Below, piece after piece: positions 1 to 5,489 of a DNA stretch of 9,436 nt; position 1 is the first letter of the stretch, and each line of letters starts with the position of its first letter. A program made the translations under genes and the position numbers. The notes under the pieces were generated by a model, which saw nothing but the letters and a program-made list of their open reading frames with translations, was not told where the DNA came from and made no database searches. Source of the stretch: Ruminococcus sp. (lineage in GTDB: Bacteria > Bacillota > Clostridia > Oscillospirales > Ruminococcaceae); contig JAISHJ010000081.1 in the NCBI GenBank assembly GCA_031262625.1, forward strand, positions 1 through 9,436, given 5' to 3'.

Positions 1-10
1 AACTGCGAAA

Positions 11-60
11 GTTTCCCCCCAAACCCCCTTTCAAAGACTTTTTCGTCATTTCTTCGAGAG
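11..60. repeat. Dispersed C-rich intergenic repeat, copy 1
   Basis: The first 22 bases (11-32) are identical to 4584-4605. After a short divergent stretch, the 11 bases at 37-47 are identical to 4611-4621. The rest, to about base 60, is only loosely similar. This copy lacks the upstream inverted arm that makes the second copy a hairpin. It lies just past the stop codon of the minus-strand HepT-like gene. The two copies are therefore an interspersed intergenic repeat of the REP/mini-palindrome kind. Its function is unknown. Confidence 0.7.
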
Positions 61-77
61 ATTGCTTTGGGGAATAG

Positions 78-440
78 CTATTGCTTTTCTTCATATGATT
101 TTAGGGTTTCTTCGCAAAAATTTTGTAATATAGGTATGTCGTTTATAGCGACATTCCATATATAAAGTTTATCTGTTTCATCAAAGAAATGAGTTATTAA
201 ATAACCTATATTACTAATATGCCACAACAATTTAAAATCGTCTATTTTTTCGATACATTTATCTGAAATAATATTGAGGTTATTACTCACAATTAAAATA
301 CTGTATGAAACCGATAAATAGAAATTATCGTCAGCATTAAAAATATTGAAATCTTTGCCGAAGCGTTCTATAGATTTATTAATTTTGCGGCAAAATTCCA
401 CTACTTTTTCGAGACGGATTTTATCATTATTTTCGCACAT
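78..440 (-). CDS. HepT-like (DUF86) protein with degenerate RNase motif
   Basis: The product has 120 residues. ATG at 440 was chosen because GAGG lies 7 bases upstream; an upstream in-frame TTG (452) would place that ribosome site inside the gene. The protein resembles the all-helical DUF86/HepT family, the RNase toxin of HepT-MntA modules. Family-like stretches are ERFGKDF (25-31), NIISD (56-60) and a C-terminal WNVAINDIPILQNFCEE (95-111). The catalytic R-x(4-6)-H-x-Y motif is altered: the usual Arg appears as Ser76 in ISN, followed at an unusually long distance by H84-F-F86, so the Tyr is Phe. The MntA nucleotidyltransferase that normally sits beside HepT is not in the window, though it could lie left of base 1. 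The gene is visibly more AT-rich than the activase next to it, which suggests separate acquisition. The family call is fairly secure; RNase activity is doubtful. Confidence 0.7.
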   Translation of the reverse strand: MCENNDKIRLEKVVEFCRKINKSIERFGKDFNIFNADDNFYLSVSYSILIVSNNLNIISDKCIEKIDDFKLLWHISNIGYLITHFFDETDKLYIWNVAINDIPILQNFCEETLKSYEEKQ

Positions 441-465
441 AATTATCCTCAATAATTACATCAAC

Positions 466-493
466 ATTATGACTAACAGCGGAACGTATTCAA
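466..493 (-). promoter_or_regulatory. Putative sigma-A promoter for the HepT-like gene
   Basis: Read on the minus strand, TTGAAT (488-493) and CATAAT (466-471) are separated by 16 bases. The first matches 4 of 6 and the second 5 of 6 consensus positions. The -10 box ends about 25 bases before the ATG at 440. The match is moderate and in AT-rich DNA, so chance is possible. Confidence 0.4.
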
Positions 494-525
494 AAAAGAA
501 AACACCAAGAAAATGTTTAAAGTCC

Positions 526-633
526 GGGAGAGGGGGGGTCTGGGGGGGAGAGGGGGTGTGGCGCAGCGCCACACTGGTCACTCCTCCTCTCCCCCCCAGC
601 GTATCATCCCCGTACCCAGTACCCAGTTACCCC
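526..633. repeat. GC-rich compound palindromic element at the 3' end of the activase gene
   Basis: Three nested or adjacent repeats are visible. Perfect 13-base inverted arms lie at 540-552 and 587-599. Inside them is a perfect 9-base inverted repeat, 556-564 with 566-574. The 11-base string GGGAGAGGGGG occurs directly repeated at 526-536 and 546-556. On the activase side a 7-base tandem repeat, TACCCAG (613-619 and 620-626), is followed by an imperfect third unit, TTACCCC (627-633), which contains the activase stop codon. The element fills most of the gap between the activase and the HepT-like gene. It could act as a transcript-stabilising or terminating structure, but there is no clean U-run after the stem. 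It resembles an inserted REP- or MITE-like sequence. Confidence 0.75.
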
Positions 634-3563
634 ATAGCGGCAACCAAAGACCTTAGTCTTATTTTTGCTGCGCCTAGGTTATTTATTTCGTCTATTTTCA
701 GTTGGGTGTAGAGTTTGCCTTTAGTTTCGAGTAGGTAGCGGACTTCGTCTGTGGTTATGGCGTCTATGCCGCAGCCGAAGGAGACGAGTTGCACTAACTG
801 CATATCGGACTGGGTTGTAACGTATTCGGCGGCTCTGTATAGGCGGGAGTGGTAGGTCCACTGGTTTAGGACGTTCAGGTCGGGGGTTGCGGCTTTGTTA
901 TAAATGCTGTCTTCGGTTATTACTGCGAGACCTAAAGACGTTATAAGCTTGTGAATACCGTGGTTGATTTCGGGGTCTATGTGGTAGGGGCGACCGGCTA
1001 TGACTATAATTTTCTTGCCTGCCGCGCGCGCATCTTTTATAATTGCTTCGGACTTTTCGTTTATTGCAAGGAAATAGTCCTCCATAGCGGCTTCTGCCTT
1101 CTCAAAAGCGGCTTTGACATTTTTCATTTTAACTTTGTATGACTTGAGGACTTTTGTCATAGTATCTAAGACGTGATTTTTGCGGTTTAGATTTATGAAA
1201 GTGTGGTAGAAATTTTCGTCGGTGAGTTCTACAACGTTTCCTTTTAGGAGTTCGGGATAGTAGGCTACTACCGGGCAGTTGTAGTGGTTGTCGGAGCCGC
1301 CCTCATCTTTATTATATGTCTCGCAGGGGAAGAAGATGAAGTCTGCGCCGCGTTCAAGAAGACTAAGGCAAGCGCCGTGCGCAAGTTTCGCGGGGTAGCA
1401 TACGGTGTCGGAGGGGATGGTGTGCTGACCTTTGTAGTAAGTGTCGCGGGTGGTCTCCTCCGAAATAATAGTTTCAAAACCAAGTTCATTAAAGAAGGTT
1501 ACCCAGAAGGGAAGTTGTTCATACAAGCCGAGAGCGAGGGGGAGACCTACTTTTGCGAGCGGTTTTGTAACAGTCTCTTTCACATGGCTCACGGAGCGCG
1601 ACATTAAAAGCTTGTATTTATATTCGTAAAGGCAGAGTTCCTCCGAGGCTTTCTGTAAGCCGGCGCCTTTTTCGCAGCGGTTTCCGGAAATGAAGCGGTG
1701 ACCGTCGCCGAAAGTTATTACTGTAAGAGAGCATTTAGAAGTACAGCCGGCGCAGTTCGCCTGTTTAGATTTATATGTGAAATTTTCGAGTTCTTTTGCT
1801 GTAATTAGTTTGCTTACAGCGTTTGCGGAATGTTTTTTAGCGTAAAGTGCTGCGCCGAACGCTCCCATAAGCCCTGCAATTGCCGGGCGGACTACATTTC
1901 TGCCGAGTTCAAGTTCAAATGCGCGCAGAACCGCGTCATTAAGGAAAGTTCCGCCTTGAACGACGATATGTTTGCCGAGTTCCTCTGTGTTTTTAGCGCG
2001 GATTACTTTGTAAACGGCGTTCTTAATTACAGAGGAGGAGATTCCTGCCGAAATATCGCCTACAGTCGCGCCGTCTTTTTGCGCCTGTTTCACAGAGGAG
2101 TTCATAAAGACAGTACAGCGCGAACCGAGGTCAACCGGATGTGAAGCGAAAAGCCCGAGCTTCGAGAATTCTTCTACCCCATAGCCGAGAGCGCGCGCGA
2201 AAGTCTGGATAAAGCTTCCGCAGCCTGACGAGCAGGCTTCGTTAAGCATTATAGAATCTATAGCCTTATTTTTAAGCTTGAAGCACTTAATATCCTGACC
2301 GCCGATGTCGATTATAAAGTCAACCTCCGGCTCAAAGAATGAAGCGGCACTAAAATGCGCGACGGTTTCTACTATTCCGAAGTCTAAGCCTAAGCCCGCT
2401 TTTATGAGGTCTTCGCCATAGCCGGTTACTGCGGAGGATTTTATGGTAATCCTGTCACCGCAAAGGGCGTATATTTCCGAAAGCTTTGAAGCTATAACGT
2501 CGAGAGGTTTCCCCATATTTGCCGCGTAGTGAGAATATAAAAGCGCGTTGTCTTCGCTTATTAAAGTAAGCTTTGTAGTAGTCGAGCCGGCATCTACACC
2601 TAAATATGCGTTGCCGGAATAGGTGTTTATGTCTGCTTTTTTCACGTCAACCTGACCGTGGCGAGCAGTAAAAGCTTCATATTCTGCTTCGTCTGCAAAA
2701 AGCGGGTCGGAAGTAATTATTCCGGTGTTTACGTGAAGATTTTCTATCTTTTCTATTACATCTTCTAAGGTGTATGTGTCGGTCTGTTTATCAGCACTAA
2801 GTGCCGCGCCGTACGCCATAAAAGTAGTAGCATCTTCGGGGAATACTGCATCCTCGTCCGAAAGATTGAGGGTTTTTATAAAGGCTGTGCGAAGCCCTTT
2901 TAAGAAAGAGAGCGGTCCGCCTAAAAAAAGAACCTTCCCTTCGATAGTTCTCCCCTGTGCAAGCCCCGAAACGGTCTGGTCTACTACCGCCTGAAATACG
3001 CTTGCGGCTATATCTTCATGTTTTGCGCCTTGATTGAGGAGCGGCTGTATATCAGACTTCGCGAAAACCCCGCACCTTGAAGCTATGGGGTAGACTTTCG
3101 TTGCCGAAAGTGCTAAGCTGTCGAGTTCGTCGGCAGTTATCCCTAAAAGTGTCGCCATCTGGTCGATGAAAGCGCCCGTGCCTCCTGCGCAAGAGCCGTT
3201 CATACGCTGTTCAATTCCTCCCGTAAGGAAGATTATCTTAGCATCTTCTCCCCCGAGTTCTATTACAACATCCGCGTCGGGATAACGCTTTTCTACCGCT
3301 TCATACGCAGCATATACTTCCTGCACAAAGGGAAGATTCGCCGCTTCCGCTATCCCAAGCCCTGCTGAGCCGGTGATGCAGAGCGAAAAAGGTCTTCCGC
3401 GAAGCGCATCCGCTTCGCGAAGCTGTGAAGCGACAGTCTCCCTTACCTTTGAAAAGTGCCGCTCATATTTAGTATAGAGAGTATTATATTCGCTGTCGAG
3501 AATAGTTATCTTAACAGTGGTCGAGCCTACATCTATCCCGACAGACAGTTTATTTGTTTCCAT
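627..3563 (-). CDS. Two-headed 2-hydroxyacyl-CoA dehydratase activase with DUF2229 domain, lacking the usual C-terminal domain
   Basis: The product has 978 residues. Activases of the HgdC/BcrA-BadF type bind ATP and a [4Fe-4S] cluster and drive one electron into (R)-2-hydroxyacyl-CoA dehydratases during amino-acid fermentation. Two ASKHA ATPase domains are visible. The first (about 7-260) has GIDVGSTT at 9-16, ELGGEDAK at 102-109 and candidate cluster ligands Cys125 (GSCAGGTG) and Cys164 (SRCGVFAKSD). The second (about 319-575) has GVDAGSTT at 322-329, DIGGQDIK at 419-426, Cys444/Cys448 and Cys483. A DUF2229-like part follows (about 600-975) with a Cys cluster (604, 607, 611, 630), SDTVCYPAK (718-726), HYNCP (760-764) and SFGCGIDA (928-935). 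From family knowledge, similar Clostridia proteins run to about 1,400 residues with a further HGD-D-like domain; here the gene stops at a repeat element. AAGGA lies 6 bases before the ATG, overlapping the stop of the upstream peptide gene, so the genes are probably co-transcribed. The partner dehydratase is not in view. Confidence 0.9.
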   Translation of the reverse strand: METNKLSVGIDVGSTTVKITILDSEYNTLYTKYERHFSKVRETVASQLREADALRGRPFSLCITGSAGLGIAEAANLPFVQEVYAAYEAVEKRYPDADVVIELGGEDAKIIFLTGGIEQRMNGSCAGGTGAFIDQMATLLGITADELDSLALSATKVYPIASRCGVFAKSDIQPLLNQGAKHEDIAASVFQAVVDQTVSGLAQGRTIEGKVLFLGGPLSFLKGLRTAFIKTLNLSDEDAVFPEDATTFMAYGAALSADKQTDTYTLEDVIEKIENLHVNTGIITSDPLFADEAEYEAFTARHGQVDVKKADINTYSGNAYLGVDAGSTTTKLTLISEDNALLYSHYAANMGKPLDVIASKLSEIYALCGDRITIKSSAVTGYGEDLIKAGLGLDFGIVETVAHFSAASFFEPEVDFIIDIGGQDIKCFKLKNKAIDSIMLNEACSSGCGSFIQTFARALGYGVEEFSKLGLFASHPVDLGSRCTVFMNSSVKQAQKDGATVGDISAGISSSVIKNAVYKVIRAKNTEELGKHIVVQGGTFLNDAVLRAFELELGRNVVRPAIAGLMGAFGAALYAKKHSANAVSKLITAKELENFTYKSKQANCAGCTSKCSLTVITFGDGHRFISGNRCEKGAGLQKASEELCLYEYKYKLLMSRSVSHVKETVTKPLAKVGLPLALGLYEQLPFWVTFFNELGFETIISEETTRDTYYKGQHTIPSDTVCYPAKLAHGACLSLLERGADFIFFPCETYNKDEGGSDNHYNCPVVAYYPELLKGNVVELTDENFYHTFINLNRKNHVLDTMTKVLKSYKVKMKNVKAAFEKAEAAMEDYFLAINEKSEAIIKDARAAGKKIIVIAGRPYHIDPEINHGIHKLITSLGLAVITEDSIYNKAATPDLNVLNQWTYHSRLYRAAEYVTTQSDMQLVQLVSFGCGIDAITTDEVRYLLETKGKLYTQLKIDEINNLGAAKIRLRSLVAAMG

Positions 3564-3572
3564 TAGAAGTCC

Positions 3573-3926
3573 TTATCTATTCCAAAAACATCTGTAATTC
3601 GGTCTCTCCGAAGCACCGCACCACATTTCATTCGTGAGGTTCACACATGACGAGCAACATTCATTCTTCCGCTCGACTAAAAACGGTATCTTTGAATAAT
3701 TATCGCAGATGAATATTCCCGGACACTCAACAAAGTTTGAAGATTCTCTCTGCTGTCCGCCGGCAACCGCCGCCAAGTCTTCTTCCGAAATTTCTTTCCT
3801 GCTTCGGTATGCTATATACTTTTCGGCATCGTCAAGTTCTATCGCTCCGCCCGCTTCATCTACTATGTCCACAACTTCCTCCGCTGTCCTTGCCCGCAAA
3901 AGCTTTCTAAGTACTTCATCTCTCAT
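3573..3926 (-). CDS. Cys-rich peptide with Nif11-like double-glycine leader (paralogue 1)
   Basis: The product has 117 residues. Residues 1-57 look like a Nif11-type leader: an amphipathic helical start, T-A-E-E-V-V-D-I-V at 14-22, GG at 26-27, LDDAEKY at 31-37 and an acidic approach to the cleavage-type motif EEDLAAVAGG (48-57). Cleavage after Gly57 would release a 60-residue core with seven Cys (68, 74, 90, 91, 94, 103, 113). The core segment ICDNYS (73-78) followed by CCSSC-V-N-L-T (90-98) and Cys103 reappears in the peptide at 8013-8375, so the two are paralogues. AAGGGTG lies 8 bases before the ATG. The gene sits 27 bases after aroK and 9 bases before the activase, so it is probably co-transcribed with both. 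No LanM, YcaO, radical-SAM enzyme or C39 transporter is in the window. It may be a RiPP precursor, an exported disulfide-rich peptide or a small metal-binding protein. The coding call is firm and the role unproven. Confidence 0.75.
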   Translation of the reverse strand: MRDEVLRKLLRARTAEEVVDIVDEAGGAIELDDAEKYIAYRSRKEISEEDLAAVAGGQQRESSNFVECPGIFICDNYSKIPFLVERKNECCSSCVNLTNEMWCGASERPNYRCFWNR

Positions 3927-3953
3927 TTTATTAACACCCTTACAGAGAAATTT

Positions 3954-4544
3954 TCATTCCGCCTGCTCATCTGCGCTCTCTTCTTCCGGCGGATATTCAG
4001 CAATAACCTCTTCCGAATCCTTATCAGTCTTAACGTCAATAAGCCCCGCAACAGCTTCCATAACATCCGCCATAATTATAAGCGAAGGATTATTCCCCGA
4101 AACTATAGCATCAGAATTCTTTACATAAAGCGGATAACGCATTGAAAAAAGTTCAAAAAGTTCGTCCGGCGTCCTGCTGTCCGCTAACGGTCTTACTCCC
4201 GGTTCACGCAGAATCCTATTCAAGCACAGGTTAAAGTTTGTATCTATAAAGACTACAAACCCGCCCGAAAGCTTAACCGCGCCGAAATTCAGCCCGTTCG
4301 TCATCGTTCCGCCGCCGCAAGCTACAATCGCGCTCTTTCCGCAAAGTTCCCTTAGGCACTCCGCTTCCGTCTTCCGGAAGAATTCTTCCCCGCGCTCCGA
4401 AAATATCTCGCTAACCGAAGCGCCGATCTTCTTCTCTATATACTCGTCAAGATCTATATACTCGCTCCCCGTCATCCGCGCAAACGTCTTAGCAACAGTA
4501 GTCTTCCCACTCGCCATAAAACCACTTAGGAAAATTGTATACAT
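3954..4544 (-). CDS. aroK: Shikimate kinase
   Basis: The product has 196 residues. This cytoplasmic enzyme phosphorylates shikimate at the 3-hydroxyl using ATP, in the chorismate pathway to aromatic amino acids. The Walker A loop is GFMASGKTT (8-16). Shikimate and Mg binding residues fit DLDEYIE (31-37, with Asp31 and Asp33), Arg57 in RGEEFFRKTE and GGGT (77-80). The lid Arg is Arg118 in RPLA, and the late Arg is Arg136 in MRYPLY. The ATG at 4544 places the protein at the normal family start. An in-frame TTG 51 bases upstream would translate the adjacent hairpin and is unlikely. The ribosome site is weak: nothing better than GUACCU is seen upstream. Family members are usually about 165-175 residues; this one adds an acidic, probably disordered tail (170-196, rich in Glu and Asp). 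It is the first gene of a probable aroK-peptide-activase transcript. Confidence 0.93.
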   Translation of the reverse strand: MYTIFLSGFMASGKTTVAKTFARMTGSEYIDLDEYIEKKIGASVSEIFSERGEEFFRKTEAECLRELCGKSAIVACGGGTMTNGLNFGAVKLSGGFVVFIDTNFNLCLNRILREPGVRPLADSRTPDELFELFSMRYPLYVKNSDAIVSGNNPSLIIMADVMEAVAGLIDVKTDKDSEEVIAEYPPEEESADEQAE

Positions 4545-4559
4545 CTTTATAGGTACGTT

Positions 4560-4637
4560 GGGGGGAAACCTCTCTGAGGAGAGGTTTCCCCCCAAACCCC
4601 CTTTCCAGAGACTTTTTCGTCTTTTTCTTTGAAAGAG
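4560..4637. repeat. Dispersed C-rich repeat, copy 2, with a perfect 15-bp hairpin
   Basis: A perfect inverted repeat has arms at 4560-4574 and 4579-4593 and a 4-base loop TGAG (4575-4578). The right arm runs into the sequence shared with the left edge of the window: 4584-4605 equals 11-32 and 4611-4621 equals 37-47. It lies 15 bases upstream of the aroK start, so an aroK transcript starting further upstream would carry the hairpin in its 5' leader. No U-tract follows on the minus strand, so a standard intrinsic terminator is not supported. A role in transcript stability or attenuation is inference. Confidence 0.8.
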
Positions 4638-4695
4638 TTTGAGGTTTATTTATTTTCGCTGTCGCAAAATGCTTGCTTTCGTCTTGTTTAGTAAC

Positions 4696-4840
4696 AGCGT
4701 TCCGCTTTGCTCTTGTTCCACGTGGAACATTACACCGCAGTTTATCTGCTTTCGCCTTCGCAAATATCTTATTCGCTTAGGCATAGCGCGAAGTTCGCGT
4801 GCGGGGTAAAGCGGAACGCTTTTCTTATACCGCGAACTTC
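4696..4840. repeat. Two interleaved perfect inverted repeats
   Basis: Pair B is AGCGTTCCGCTTT at 4696-4708 with its exact complement AAAGCGGAACGCT at 4808-4820 (13 bases). Pair A is GAAGTTCGCG at 4790-4799 with its exact complement CGCGAACTTC at 4831-4840 (10 bases). The order is B, A, B', A', so the two stems cross. In RNA this would be a pseudoknot topology. In DNA it may instead be left over from nested insertions or inverted duplications. The parS-like palindromes lie inside pair B and just beyond A'. Confidence 0.65.
4714..4729. promoter_or_regulatory. parS-like palindrome 1
   Basis: TGTTCCACGTGGAACA is a perfect 16-base palindrome. It differs at one position from the Bacillus subtilis parS consensus TGTTNCACGTGAAACA, to which ParB/Spo0J binds for chromosome segregation. 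The sequence match is direct. ParB binding is inference, because such palindromes can also belong to dispersed repeats. Confidence 0.55.
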
Positions 4841-4855
4841 TTTCCACGTGGAACA
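4840..4855. promoter_or_regulatory. parS-like palindrome 2 (degenerate)
   Basis: CTTTCCACGTGGAACA keeps the 12-base palindromic core TTCCACGTGGAA of the first site, 126 bases away. It matches the B. subtilis parS consensus at 13 of 16 positions, with both outer-left bases changed. It begins 25 bases past the stop codon of the 207-residue protein. Confidence 0.45.
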
Positions 4856-4864
4856 ATCCAAGTT

Positions 4865-5488
4865 CTATGCTACATACTCCTCAAGCTGTCCTGAGAGTGC
4901 TTCTAAGAAGCAGGCGTAAAACATTCCGAAGAATATATCGGATGCGCCGAGGAGAAAGATGTTTTTATTCGTTATCGCCGAAAGTTCCGGTACTTTTTTG
5001 AAGATGTAGTTTTTATACCAGTCCGCAGTAAACGGCGGCAGGGGCTTTTGCTTCTTTACTAAGTATTTTATCTCTAAAAAGCTTTCCGGCACAATTTCGT
5101 CCGTATTAGCCCCGCCCTTTTGCATAACGGCGCTGTAGATTTTATATATCTGGTCGTCAGTCAAAGCCTTTTCATTAACTAAAACAGGTTTTAGAGCCGG
5201 TGTCCTCACCGCAAGACTAAATACCATCGCCGGCAAGAGCCTTCTATAGCTTTCAGTCTCCATCTCGGCAACCGTCTCGCCGTCAGCGCGAAGCCCCAGC
5301 ACCGAAAGTGAATCTACGTCCGTTACATTGTTAATAACAAGCTTAATTACATCTTTTATGTTAACGTTATAATAGTCCCTCTCGGCAAGGCTGTATATAT
5401 ACTTCATAGTGTTATACATACTGACCCCGCCGCGAAGTATAAAATCCGCTAAGCCTTCAATCGCAGTCTTTTCATCGTAAAAGTCCAT
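4865..5488 (-). CDS. Conserved-looking protein of unknown function (207 residues)
   Basis: I do not recognise a family. The start at 5488 is preferred because AAAGGG lies 9 bases upstream. An ATG three codons earlier (5497) would have that purine run directly against it and would overlap the previous gene by 8 bases. The protein is mixed acidic and basic without a signal peptide. Visible parts are a Tyr-rich helical stretch (24-43), an Ile/Val-rich segment (43-66), a KKQKPLPP linker (145-152), ADWYKNYIFKK (155-165) and a hydrophobic C-terminal segment (about 177-199) that could be a buried helix or a weak tail anchor. It follows the Cys4/Pro-rich gene by one base, so translational coupling is likely and the two products may work together. 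It is probably the last gene of its transcript. Confidence 0.75.
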   Translation of the reverse strand: MDFYDEKTAIEGLADFILRGGVSMYNTMKYIYSLAERDYYNVNIKDVIKLVINNVTDVDSLSVLGLRADGETVAEMETESYRRLLPAMVFSLAVRTPALKPVLVNEKALTDDQIYKIYSAVMQKGGANTDEIVPESFLEIKYLVKKQKPLPPFTADWYKNYIFKKVPELSAITNKNIFLLGASDIFFGMFYACFLEALSGQLEEYVA

Positions 5489-5489
5489 T

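Larger units (their letters stand above)
4638..4864. other. Non-coding region with parS-like palindromes and interleaved inverted repeats
   Basis: With the hairpin repeat next to it, this makes 320 bases (4545-4864) without a believable gene between aroK and the 207-residue protein. Short open frames here merely translate the palindromes (for example FHVE from the CACGTG core). The sequence is rich in short CTTCGC and GCGAAG words. Its main contents are two near-parS palindromes and two long inverted repeats, listed separately. I could not place a confident aroK promoter, although the gene probably needs one in this interval. Confidence 0.6.

Noticed and set aside
540..599. Intrinsic terminator for the activase
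   Set aside because: The stem is strong, but no uninterrupted U-run follows it on the minus strand, so it is described only as a palindromic element.
526..640. CRISPR-like or tandem array
   Set aside because: The repeats are 7-13 bases, nested palindromes and imperfect tandems without regular spacers.
346..711. A 121-codon plus-strand open frame
   Set aside because: It runs antisense to the HepT-like and activase genes and through the palindromic element. Its Gly/Trp- and Pro/Ser-rich parts are translations of G and C runs.
3709..4128. A 139-codon plus-strand open frame
   Set aside because: It is an antisense shadow of the leader peptide and aroK, Ser-rich and without family features. Both minus-strand products are recognisable.
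4545..4595. A 17-residue N-terminal extension of aroK from a TTG start
   Set aside because: It would translate the perfect hairpin and starts before the family's normal N-terminus. The ATG at 4544 directly precedes the Walker A strand.
4650..4856. A 68-codon open frame on the minus strand between aroK and the 207-residue protein
   Set aside because: Its residues FHVER and FHVEQ are translations of the two parS-like palindromes, the rest spans the inverted repeats, and there is no ribosome site. It is not treated as a gene.
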